A program made the translations under genes and the position numbers. Shown here piece after piece: positions 32,190-43,200 of a stretch of DNA of 64,000 nt; the stretch's first letter is position 1; every line of letters starts with the position of its first letter. Source of the DNA: Pegoplata infirma. Its lineage: Eukaryota; Arthropoda; Insecta; Diptera; Anthomyiidae. Under the pieces are notes generated by a model. The model ran no database searches and was not told the DNA's origin. It worked only from the letters and a program-made list of their open reading frames with translations. The stretch lies in assembly GCA_963921195.1 (NCBI GenBank), contig OY992537.1, positions 202,578,581 through 202,642,580 on the forward strand, written 5' to 3'.

Positions 32190-33510
32190 TATGATATAAT
32201 TTGACAAATAGAGTTAAAATTCCTCAATTCAACCGAAAAAAAGTAGAATTTTTTACCTTACCCCTTTCGAATTTGATGAAACTTGAAATATAGTTGGGCC
32301 CTTACAAAAAAATTATAGTGCCAAAATTTTGGACTTCTGATAGTTTTTCATTCCGAGAAATGGGGTCTGGAAAATTGTCAAATTCGTATATATTTCACAA
32401 AAGTGTTCTGACATAAATAAAGACAACTGGAAAAATAATAATAATACAGGTCTCATTCAGGTTTCAAATGATAGGTAATGAGAAAGCCTTTAAATGGCAT
32501 TCACCAAGATTTTTTTGGAAAAAGGTCAAAGGTCATTGGTTTTAACCTTAATTTTTTTGAAAACTATATCTCAAAAACAGATATTTTTAAAATTTTGAAA
32601 AAATATATGTTGTTAAGGATCATATATACTACTTAAGTCTAAATTTTCAGGATGGAGACTTCATTGGAACTTTTAATATTAATAGAAACATAGTGACAGG
32701 AAAGAAAAAGCGTTCTTTTTTCCCTTAAAAAAAAATTTTTTTTTTTGCCTTTGAGAATCTGGCACTAAAGCTCACTTTTCTGAATGTTTTGACGTGCTGA
32801 GTCCATATATGACCTTTGAACTGGCCTATCGCTATTAGTTTTCGAGATATCTACACATAAATGTGTGAAAATTGCAAAAATGCTAGTGCTGTGTTTTTTG
32901 AACATTTAGGTGCAGATATCTTGAAAATTAATAGCTATAGGCCAGTTCAAAGGTCATATTTGGACTTAGCACGTCAATAGTGAATTTTAGGACCAGAATT
33001 TCACAGACAAAATTTTTTTTTTAAAGGAGATTTCAACGCTTTTTCTTTCCTGTCACTATGTTTCTATTAATATTAAAAGTTCCAATAAAGTCTCCATCCT
33101 GAAAGTTAAAACTTAAGTAGTATACGCAATCCTTAACAACATATATTTTTTCCAAAATTATAAAAATATCGTTTTTTGAGATATAGCTCCCCAAAAATTA
33201 AGGTGGAAACCAATGACCTTTGACCAGCCTAAACAAAAATTTTTGTGAATGCCGTTTAAATGGCTGTCTCATTACCGATTATTTCAAAACCGAATGAGAC
33301 CTGTATTATTATTACTTTTCAAGATATATTTATGTCAGAACACTTTTGTCAAATATATACGATTTTGCGAATTTTCAACACACCATATCTCGAATACTGC
33401 AGTGACCAGAAGTCTGAAAGATTGACACAATATTTTTTTTGTTAAAATAATTTAATTTTATTAAATGTGGAGGGGGTGAGGTCAACTCGTAGGTTGAATT
33501 GAGGTGTTTT
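32190..33510. repeat. Large foldback, about 1.3 kb, arms about 600 bp
   Basis: Paired blocks include ACAAAAGTGTTCTGACATAA with TTATGTCAGAACACTTTTGT, AAAGGTCATTGGTTTTAACC with GGAAACCAATGACCTTTG, and ACATAGTGACAGGAAAGAAA with TTTCTTTCCTGTCACTATGT. The centre pairs GACCTTTGAACTGGCCTAT with ATAGGCCAGTTCAAAGGTC. It has no coding content. Confidence 0.75.
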
Positions 33511-33799
33511 AGCTCAATAGTAGTTTTTCGTTCTGTTGCTGCTGTGTTTACAAAAGTGAACAAATTTTCACAGTTTCCAACACAACAATTCTATTTTTAG
33601 AATCGAACCACACATATTTTGTCATACTTATATCATTAACAACACATGCTGATCTTAGACGGTACAACCATCACATTGATATGATTTGATAAAAAGTCGT
33701 TTCTTGTTGTATTACTGCTGTGTTTACGTATTTTGGGTTTCTACAGAATACATTTTCACAGTTTCCATCACTACAAATATATTTTTAGTAATCTCAACC

Positions 33800-34338
33800 A
33801 GAACCCGCTCACGTCAGGAATTTTTGAATCACGCACACTCACGAGCATATTTTTTCTACTCACACTCACTCACAATCACGTGGGTTAATTTAATACAACT
33901 AACACTCACGTGCACTCACGTAAGCTTCACTCACACTCACGTTTACTCACACTCACGAAGCTCTTTTTTATAAAAAAAAAATTCGAAACTAAAATTTCAA
34001 AAATCTTACAAAACTTTAAGCAAACTTTAAAGTTTTGCGAAATTTTATTATTTTTTTTTCTACTTTTTTCGGGACGAAATCTTAAGTTTAGCCAAATTTT
34101 AAAGTTTTTTGTTGCTTTTTTGGTATGAAAGGAAATATTGAGCGAAAATTAATCACACAAACTGTCACCAAAAAATCGACGCACGCACACTCACTCACGC
34201 AACATTCTTGCTCACGCACACTCACTTACGAAATATTTTTTCCCAGTCACACTCACAATCACGTGAGTAAAATTAAATTCGGCCACACTCACGTGTGAAT
34301 CACGCTCTAATCTGCTTATGTGCCCATCTCTAGTTTAA
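33800..34338. mobile_element. Candidate hAT-type element with ACTCACACTCACG repeats, copy 2
   Basis: It shares the CACTCACACTCACG arrays and an AT-rich core with 28981-29285 and ends GTGCCCATCTCTAG, the inverse of TAGAGATGGGC. The left terminus is degraded. Confidence 0.55.
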
Positions 34339-34391
34339 AGAATTAGTATGCAAAATGTACCCTACTTTAAGGGGTTCAACCGCCGGGTTCC

Positions 34392-34720
34392 AACTAGAGA
34401 TGGGCGCTGGTCACGTAAATCACGCGTGAGTGATTTTCATTTCAATCACGTAATTGTGAGTGAGCGTGAGCTAGAAAAAAATCTGCGTGAGTGATTATTG
34501 AGTGAGTCATTTATTTTTTGCGTGAGTTGGTGTGATTTTATTTTTTGATTTTACCTATTTTTTAATATTTTTTTTTTATTTTGTGGAAAAAAAAAAATTT
34601 TACGAGTTTTTTTTTGGTAAGAAAATATTTAGCGTGAGTAGATTTTGCGTGTCTCGAACGTGACGTGATTGAATCTGGCGTGAGTCGCGTGTGAGCGTGA
34701 GTAATTTTATTTTAATAACG
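34392..34720. mobile_element. Candidate hAT-type element with GTGAGTG repeats, copy 3
   Basis: Starts TAGAGATGGGCGCTGGTCAC with GTGAGTGAGCGTGAG runs on the plus strand, so it is inverted relative to copy 2. The right end is unclear and runs into a fragment of the Harbinger-type MITE family at about 34730-34805. Confidence 0.5.
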
Positions 34721-34844
34721 GGAATAGTGAGATTTCATAAGTCGAAACTATCCAACCTTAAAATCGCCTCTTTTATATATATTTTAAGTTTCACTGAAAT
34801 CGCTGTAGGGTATACCAAAAAAAAACAGTAGAAAATTTTTTCGA

Positions 34845-35507
34845 GTGTATTTTTTTTTTTTTTTGGTATAAAAATATTTTTGAGTGACAAAAATACGTTG
34901 TAAAATATTTTTGTGACTTACCAATGTTTTTAAAACAGGTTTAACGGGTTTTCAACACGTGAATTTTAGGTAAAGCTAATCTGAAATTCACGGTTTTGCT
35001 AATAACTTTTGAACCACTGGACCGATTTGGCTGAAATTCAATACGAACGAGGCTGGAGGAACGCAAAATATATATGCCAAGCTTCAGCATCCTCAGAATT
35101 GGTTTTCGAAAGTTATAGTGCTTTTTATCTCAAAAATTCACGAAAAACCCTTGCCGAAATTCAGTATTTTGCTCATAACTTTTGAACCACTGGACCGATT
35201 TCGCTGGATTGCAATACCAACCTGACCAGGTAAATGCCCAACATATATGCCAAACTTCAGGAGCCTTCGTTAAGTCTTTCAAAAGTTAGCGTGTTTTCAA
35301 CAGACAGACAGACAGACAGACAGACAGACGGACAGACGGACGGACGGACGGACGGACGGACGGACGGACATCGCTAGATCGTCTTAAAATCGATCGAGGA
35401 TCATGAATATATATACTTTATGGGGTCCTAGACCAATATTTCGAGGTGTTACAAACGGAATGACAAACTTATATATACCCTCTATCACTAGAGTGGAGGG
35501 TATAAAA
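34845..35507 (-). mobile_element. DINE-like element, copy 5, with long GACG microsatellite
   Basis: Minus orientation; the hairpin end is missing. It contains the two conserved blocks with TTTGAACCACTGGACCGATT, then about 70 bp of GACA/GACG tetranucleotides (35300-35368), ATGAATATATATACTTTATG, and the end CACTAGAGTGGAGGGTATAA. Confidence 0.65.
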
Positions 35508-35514
35508 ATGTGAA

Positions 35515-36060
35515 AAAATTTTTTTGATGCAAAATAAGAAATTTTAATGAAAATTTAAATTTGATGAAAAAAAAAAATTAAAGAAAAATAATGTTTTTGT
35601 ATAAAAAAATATGAGAATTTTGGTGAAAAAAATTTTTAATGAAAACAAAATTGTTGAAAAATAGGTATGTTACGTTTTATCCACCATCTGATGAATTGTT
35701 TTGTTCACCAGCAGGTTAATTCATCCAAGTTAAAAAAACTTTTTTGATGAAAAATAAGAAATTTTTTTGATGAAAAATAAAAAATTTTGATGAAAGTTAA
35801 AAATTGATGAAAAAATATTTTTTGTTTTTATCAAAAAATGTTTGTGATAAAAATAAGATTTTTTTTGATGAAAAATAAGAAATTTGGATGAAAATTAAAA
35901 ATTGATGAAAAAATATTTGTTTTTTTATCAAAAAATTTTTTGTTAAAAAAAATGTGAGAAAATAAAATTTTGGTGAAAAAAAATTAATGAAAATAAAATT
36001 GTTGAAAAGTAGATATGTTACGTTATGTTACAAATGGTGAAATTTTTGTTTTATTCACTA
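35515..36060 (+). repeat. Degenerate TTGATGAAAAAT repeat
   Basis: A-rich sequence built from TTTTGATGAAAAATAAGAA-like units. It is the complement of the TTTTTCATCAATATT sequences at 44.1-48.3 kb. No ORF. Confidence 0.6.
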
Positions 36061-36219
36061 GCAGGTTGATTACAGTGTGCGACAGAAAAAGAATACCTGG
36101 GATGTGATACTTTTTTTCTGGTAGGTGTTGTCGAGTACAACAAGACTTTGTCCATGAAATTTTCGTAACAGCTCCAAAATCTTGAGTTACCGATCTTGTG
36201 TACTTTTTACACTTATAAT

Positions 36220-37117
36220 TAGAGAATGCATCCCGGGATTTCCCGTCCCGGGATTCCCGGGAAATTTGTCATTTTTCATTTCCCGCATTCCCGGGAAATT
36301 TGTGCGGGATTCCCGGGAATTTTAATAAATGTACATAAACAAGTTAACTGCTGTATTAAGGTAAATAAATATTTAAATATAATGGCTCCGATTTTCATGC
36401 ACTAAATCTAAATTTGTGCTTATAATATGCACTTAAAAATAAAAAAAATATGCAATAAAAATTCAAAAATATTTACTAAAAAAGTAAAAAGTATTAAAAA
36501 ATTGATTTTCATGAAAAAAGGTTTTACTAAAAGCAAAACGTATGAACTTTATGACTTTGTGCCGACACAGAAGTTGACGATTTTATATTTTCAAGTCAAA
36601 AAATTGTTTGTATAATTAAAAAAATTGTTTTTTTTTTTTAAACAGAAAAAACAAATTGCCAATGAACTACATTCATAGTTTTTATGAAAAATGTGTAAAG
36701 GTTTAAAAATGTGTAAAGGTTTCATAAATTTTTCGAACTGCCAATTACCTACATTCATAGTTTTATGAACATATTCTTAAAAATGTGTAAAGGTTTCATA
36801 ATTTTTTTGAACTTTTTTATTCATAGTATTTTAAAAAAATTTAACAGGACATTGTTTAAATTTTTTTTAAATATAGTTTTTAGCATAATTTGTTGCTTTT
36901 GTATTTTTACACTGAGCTATTATTTTATTTAGCTTTTAAATGCATTAAGGCATTGTTAGACGTACTAATTTTGCAAAAAAAAAGTTATATAAAAATTGTT
37001 AAAAACTAAAAAAATGTGTTAATGGTTTTTAGTGCGGGATCCCGGGAATCCCGGGAAATTCAAAATTTTTTCCCGCTTTCCCGGGAAATGAAAAAGTGCG
37101 GGAAATTGCGATCCCTA
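36220..37117. mobile_element. hAT-type non-autonomous element, 898 bp, with CCCGGGA subterminal repeats
   Basis: Ends TAGAGAATGCATCCCGGG and, inverted, TAGGGATCGCAATTTCCCG. The flanks are the exact 8-bp duplication CTTATAAT (36212-36219, 37118-37125). Both ends hold several TTCCCGGGAAT palindromes, probably transposase sites. The 62-codon open stretch at 36427-36615 is lysine-rich and not recognisable as transposase. Confidence 0.85.
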
Positions 37118-37197
37118 CTTATAATCCAGTAACTTTGTTAAAAAATTGATGAAAAACATTTAAAAAAAAAAAAATGTGAAAAAAATGATTTGTTGAA

Positions 37198-37504
37198 AAA
37201 AACCCTGCAAAAATGCGGGTTTTCCCCTTAGTCCGATTTTGCCCATTTCCGAACTTAATCTGCCTAGGAATATAAGACATATTCGTGCCATACTTCGGGA
37301 GTCTAGCTCTTTTATTTTGGACTGTATCGTGCCCTCTACAGACGGACGGATGGACGGACGGACGGACATCGCTATAATGTCTTAGAATCGATCACTGTTC
37401 AATAATATATATACTTTATGGGGTCCTAGACCGATATTTCGTTGCATTACACACGGAATGACAAAGTGAGTATACCCCCATACTGTGGTTGGAGGGTATA
37501 AAAA
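37198..37504 (-). mobile_element. DINE-like element, copy 6, truncated
   Basis: Minus orientation. It contains ACGGACGGATGGACGGACGG, ATATATATACTTTATGGGG and the end ATACTGTGGTTGGAGGGTAT. The TGTGGTTGGAGG end matches the copy at 17679, so these two form a subfamily. The hairpin side is missing. Confidence 0.6.
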
Positions 37505-37509
37505 TTGTT

Positions 37510-39068
37510 TAGATAAAAAAAAATTATATGATAAACCAGATAAAATGTTGATGAAACAGATAAAATAGTGAAGCGAAAGAAATTTTGATGAACAAAAAAA
37601 AAGTATGAAAAAAGTTTTTAATAAAAAAAGTATGAAAAAAAAGATTTGATGAAAATATATTTACTAAAAAAAATTTTTTATGAAAAAAAAATTTGATAAA
37701 AAAAAAAAAATTATTAAATTGCATTTCGAAGTGTGCAGGGGGGTCACAAGTTCAAAATAAATTTTATATAATTTTTTCGAATTCAGGTAAACAAAATATA
37801 TGAGTCACAAATCACTGTATTTCGTTGTTTGTGTATATGCTTACAATAAAAAAATCATTGCATATTTTTAGGATAATGTTCTTAAAAAAACACTACTATA
37901 TTTATACATGCATGCAAATATAAACTTTCTCTTTTAAAAAAACAATATATTAAATGAATACAATGCATTTTTATATTGTTATTATAATAAACATGCGTAA
38001 TAATAAAAGTTCAAGGTTAATTTAGCACTTTTTTTCAGCATGATGATGTATTAAAGTTTTTTCTTCTTCTGTTTTTGAAAATATCAAACAAAATGAAAAT
38101 ACAAATAAAAAAGTTTTTTTTAAAAATAATTGCAAATTGGCATACAATGCTTTATAAAGTTTTACAAAATTTAAGGTCAAAATTTATTTTTGTTGTTGCT
38201 AGAAAATTCTTAAAAATAACAACCATTTTGCCATTTAAAACTTATAAAAAAACCTGTCATTTCTTTTACCTTAAATCACTGAAAAATGGTAATTTTTGTA
38301 TAAAACGTGTTAAATAAAAATTCATGATAGAATTTTTTTTTATAGTTTTAATATTTTTTTTCTTTACTTTTGTTTTTCTTTTTGTTATAATTTTAATGAA
38401 ATTTTATTACTGTTTTTTTTAATGAATTTATGTCATTTTATTTTCGTTTTTATTATAGTTTTGCTACCGTTTTGTTTTTCATTTGTGTCACAATCTATGT
38501 TATTATTGTTATAAATTTTATTATGAACTAAATTCTATTTGATTATTTTATTAACGTCCAATGTCCTGCTTTGTGTGTTTTTTATAATATTTTTTTTTTT
38601 CAATTTACTCTATGTGTGTTTTTTCTGTCTTTGGAGACCACATTTTTTATATGATTAATATTTAATGGGTAACAATTTTGACACAAAGTTGTAATCAGTG
38701 ATAAATTAATTATTTAACTTTATTTGAATAATAGATTAAAAAGGTTTTAGTTTACTTTTACTTTAGATTAATTTTTTTACTGGTAATGACCTATATTTTT
38801 TGGGTTTAATATTTAGTATATTACTTTCCCAGCAAACAAAGTAATAATTGATTTACAATTCGGGAGAAATTATTAAGGCAATAAATAAAGAAAGCTGTAC
38901 AAAAGAGAAGGAAAGAAAAGTAAATTAAAAGGGATTGAAAAAGGCAAAAGCAAATTAATAATTAATTTAAAAATGTGATCTGTTGGAAGATTTTTACACG
39001 ATAATGTTTTAAGCATGGTGTATAATTTTAAAAAAGTTTGAGGGCGCCACCTCAGTTTGTCTATATAA
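37510..39068. other. AT-rich sequence without a gene
   Basis: Homopolymer-rich; no gene recognised. Small ORFs such as 38075-38317 are Lys/Phe-rich products of base composition. Confidence 0.55.
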
Positions 39069-39180
39069 GCTAAGGATTAACAGACTAAGCCAACTCGATG
39101 GAACGAAGCTCTCCGAACGTGAGAAGGCGTCGCTATCATGGGCGAAAGGAGTCATTGAAGAACAGGACAAACTTTCGGCA

Positions 39181-40279
39181 ATGCGCGCATCTGACAAACA
39201 GAGCGCTGTTTCGGCCTCGTCATCGAAGTCTGGTAAAAGGTTGCGCTCGCCCGACGAGAAACCTTTACCTAAAAGATCTAAGGTGACCGGCAACGTCTGG
39301 ACTCAGTCTTTTAGTGAAGTGGTGAAAGGTAACTTCGTTAGGGCTGTGATAAACAGGCAAAATGGGGATTGTAGTATTCCAAGGGACAAGTGGAGTTTAG
39401 TTGAAACTAAACTAAATGAAATCTACTATAGGCTTCTTGAGAGTATGCCTGATTTTCTCCCTACTACTGTCAACGCAGGTTGGTATCAGGGGCGAGTAAA
39501 ACTCGTTGCTTTTGGAAACGAAAGATCCGCAGCCGTGTTTAAGGTTGCCATTAGCCAAGTGGGAGAGTTATGGCCTGGAGCCAGACTGGACGTTGTGGAA
39601 AAACATGATATCCCCTCGCAACCCAGAGCTCATGCATGGATCCCAATGGCTACAAGTGACACTGCGGTGATTCTAAAGATGATAAAAGTCTGCAATCCTG
39701 ACCTTCCAACTCAGAATTGGCAAATTGCCAGATTGGGTGAGATGGAGGGCGCTCGTCGTCAAGCAGTGGTCTTGGTTAATGAGGAATCGCTTCCGCTTTT
39801 AGCCAGGACTGACGGCATTATTAGATTTGGCTTTTTTTCATATAAGAGTCAATGTCTACAAGGGCGACCAGAAGCCTATTTTGGAAGCAGACAAGCCAGT
39901 GGCAGAGTCGGCTGGGGAGGAGAATCTGGAAAAGGTTGATATTCAGCTGACCGATTCTAGGCTGATGGGAGATGCATCTGGCATTTTCGAAACCGAATCT
40001 GGCAACGAATGCGACCTCTGTGATGGCACGGAGGATAAAGCCGATGCCACTATGGGTGACATTCAGGACGAGGCCCATGCAGTGAGGAATTCGGAGAGTT
40101 CTGTTGCCTCCGATTCAGAACAGATGGGACACATATCTGGCTTATTCGAAACCGAATCTGGGGACGAATGCGACCTCTATGATAACACGGAGGATGAAGC
40201 CAATAACACGGTGGTGGAAAGGATGGTGGAAAAAAAGCAAGATGTTGCGGTTCCTACAAATAAACCTCCATCACTGTAA
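39181..40279 (+). pseudogene. ORF1 (nucleic-acid-binding/Gag-like) of the non-LTR element, one frameshift
   Basis: The first frame (39181..39939) starts at ATG with a basic, serine-rich N-terminus (KSGKRLRSPDEKPLPKRSK). A globular domain follows (VRAVINRQNGDCSIPRDKW to VNEESLPLLARTDGIIRFG), resembling the DUF4780 domain found in ORF1 of such elements. At the T7 run 39832-39838 the frame is lost; the sensible continuation (HIRVNVYKGDQKPILEADK) is one base on and runs to 40279. That suggests one extra T. The C-terminal part is acidic and holds two near-identical FETESG-ECDL units. About 34 codons upstream of the ATG also read as coding-like, so the true N-terminus may be lost. No CCHC knuckles are seen. 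Confidence 0.75.
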
Positions 40280-43200
40280 GGCAGCCTCAGCTGCACTATT
40301 GCTGCGCCTGACGACAGGAGCAGTTGACTTGGTTTTTATCCAAGAGCCCTGGGTGCGGGGTGGCAGGGTTTGCGGATTGAAGACCCCTGGGTTTAAGTTG
40401 ATGGTTGCCAAAGGTGAGGGCTCACCAAGAGCCTGCATCTTGGCGAAAAATGGCTTAAATATATTCTTTTTATCAACTTTTAGTGATATGGATGTTACAG
40501 CGGCTAGCTTAGAGCTTCATGGGAAATCTATTTGGCTCGCCTCTGCGTATTTTCCTAATCCGGGGCCAATACCCCCGGAGAAGGTTGGCGGTCTGATTCG
40601 GGAGTCTGAATCTAGGGGACACCAGTTACTAGTGTGCTGTGATGCTAATGCACATCATTCGATATGGGGTAGTACAGACACAAATGATAGAGGCGAATCA
40701 CTTTTGGAGTTTTTGTTAAGCACTAACCTGTATATTTGTAACAAGGGTAGTGAACCAACTTTCGTTACAAGTACGCGGCAAGAGGTTCTTGACGTAACAC
40801 TTGTATCAGATACATTGTCTGATAGAATTGATGACTGGAGAGTTTTGGAAGAGCATTCTTTCTCAGATCATCGGTACATTGAGTTTTTACTCAGGGAGCG
40901 TGCCCCGGTTGAGACAGTCTCTAGAAATCTGAGAAGAACAAACTGGGTGAAATATAGGGAGACTTTTTCTTTGCTTTTGGATGAAGTACCCCTATCTGAA
41001 CCGCATAGTTTAGCGGAAATTGACTGTCTGGTTGACCATATAACAAATGTTTGTAATAGGTGCCTGGATGCGTCTTGCCCTTCTGCAAAGCCTAGAGGGA
41101 AAAAAAAGCCACCTTGGTGGTCAAATGAGTTGCAGACGAGCAGAGATTCCTGCAGAAAGCTCTTTAATAAGGCTAAATTTTCAAGAGCGGACGAGGACTG
41201 GTCTGCATACAGGCTGCAACTTAAGAGTTATAAAAAGATGATCAGAAATGCCAAATGTGATTCTTGGAAAAACTTCTGTGGAAACATAGAAGACGTTTCT
41301 GAGGCATCCAGGCTGCGCAAGGTTCTGGCTTCTTCTCCTTGCACCCTAGGATACCTGAAAGATCCTAATGGGGTGTGGTCTTCCTCCAGTGGAGAGTCGC
41401 TGGATCTCCTTTTAAACACGCATTTTCCGGGCAATTCCATGACGCCGTTTCAAGCTTTGGAACGTTCTGACGCCCAAGCATCTGAAATTGCTTCGGAAAT
41501 AATAAATATGCCAACATTAATCTGGGCGATAAAAAGCTTCAGGCCCTATAAATCTCCGGGACCTGATGGTATAATCCCGGCTGAGTTGCAGCAAGTGTTG
41601 GACTATATAGCCCCGTTGCTGTATAATCTATACACAGCATGCATCAACTGGTCGTATATTCCTTTAAAATGGAGGGATACCAGAGTCGTATTTATCCCGA
41701 AGGCTGGGAAAAGTTCCCACACAGCTCCGAAGGATTTCAGACCAATTAGTCTGTCTTCTTTTTTGTTAAAGACAATGGAACGAATGATAGACTCATATTT
41801 GCGTAGAGTGATTGACCCGAGGTTGCTTTCGACAAAGCAACATGCATACAGCAAGGGACGATCAACGGAAACAGCTCTTCATGAGCTCGTTGGTACCATC
41901 GAGAGATCGCTTTCGGTAAAGGAGTACACTATGGTGGCCTTTCTTGATATTGAGGGGGCTTTTAATAATGTGATTCCAGAATCGATAATATTGGCATTGT
42001 CTGGTCTGGGAGTAAAGCGTGAAATCGTTTTAATGGTGGAAAACCTACTTGCCAATAGACGTATAACGTCTGAATTGGGAGCGTCCGTCATATCTCGATT
42101 TGTCAATAGGGGCACACCACAAGGAGGTGTTCTTTCGCCGCTTCTTTGGAACCTGGCACTGAATTCAATGCTACTATCTCTAGAAGCACGTGGTTGTCAT
42201 GTTATCGCATATGCTGACGATGTCGCGATAGCGGTAAAGGGGAAGCATCTGCCAACATTGCGGGACATTCTTCAGGGTTCTCTGAAAGATCTGTCTAAAT
42301 GGGCAAGAGACTGTGGCCTAGGAGTTAATCCTAGTAAAACAGAGCTTGTTTTGTTTACAAGGAAAAATAAGATTCCTGCTTTTGATCCTATTTCTCTGGA
42401 CGGTACTGAAATCACCTTCTCAGATGGAGCCAAGTATCTTGGAGTATTTCTAGATAGGAAGCTGAATTTCAGGCGTAATATTGAGGAACGGGTGAGAAAA
42501 GCAACGATTGCTTTGTATTCCTGTAAAAGGGCCATTGGAAAACGATGGGGTTTTAGCCCTCAAGTCGTTCATTGGATCTATACAGCAGTGGTGCGTCCAA
42601 TTTTGCTGTATGGAATCATTGTCTGGTGGCCTGCTTTGGAAACAAAAGCGAACTTTGTCTTTATCACGAAGGTACAGAGAATGGCGTCAATGTGCATCAC
42701 TGGTGCTCTTCGTACTACACCTACGGCTGCATTAGAAATCCTCCTTCACCTGATACCCTTGGACATATTGGGTAGGCAGTATGCGGCTGCGTCGGCAATT
42801 CGACTTAATAGCACGCTGCAATGGAGGAGCAGTGATTGTGGCCATAGCGCAATCTTGAAAAAGATAACAATACCACAAAATGTGGACTGTGCTCCCTCTT
42901 TGAGCCTCTTTGAGCGCCACTTTACCACTATGATACCATCCAGGGAGTCTTGGATGGGGGATACTCCGGGTAGTGGAGCTACCATAAATTTTTACACAGA
43001 TGGATCGAGGCTGCACGAACAAGTGGGCTTTGGAGTCTATTCGGAAGAGCTTGGGTTGAGCCTGGCTCGTAGATTGCCAGATCATTGCAGTGTTTACCAG
43101 GCAGAGATGATGGCAATAAAAGAAGTGGCTGACTGGTTGAGCTGCAATGTCTTGTCTACAACCGCAGTCAACATCTATACTGACAGTCAAGCCGCGGTCA

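Noticed and set aside
35300..35368. CRISPR-like or other regular array in the GACG tetranucleotide run
   Set aside because: It is a simple microsatellite at the same place in every DINE-like copy; there are no spacers.
36427..36615. Remnant transposase in the 898-bp hAT-type element
   Set aside because: The 62 codons are Lys/Phe-rich and show no hAT dimerisation or zinc-finger motif.
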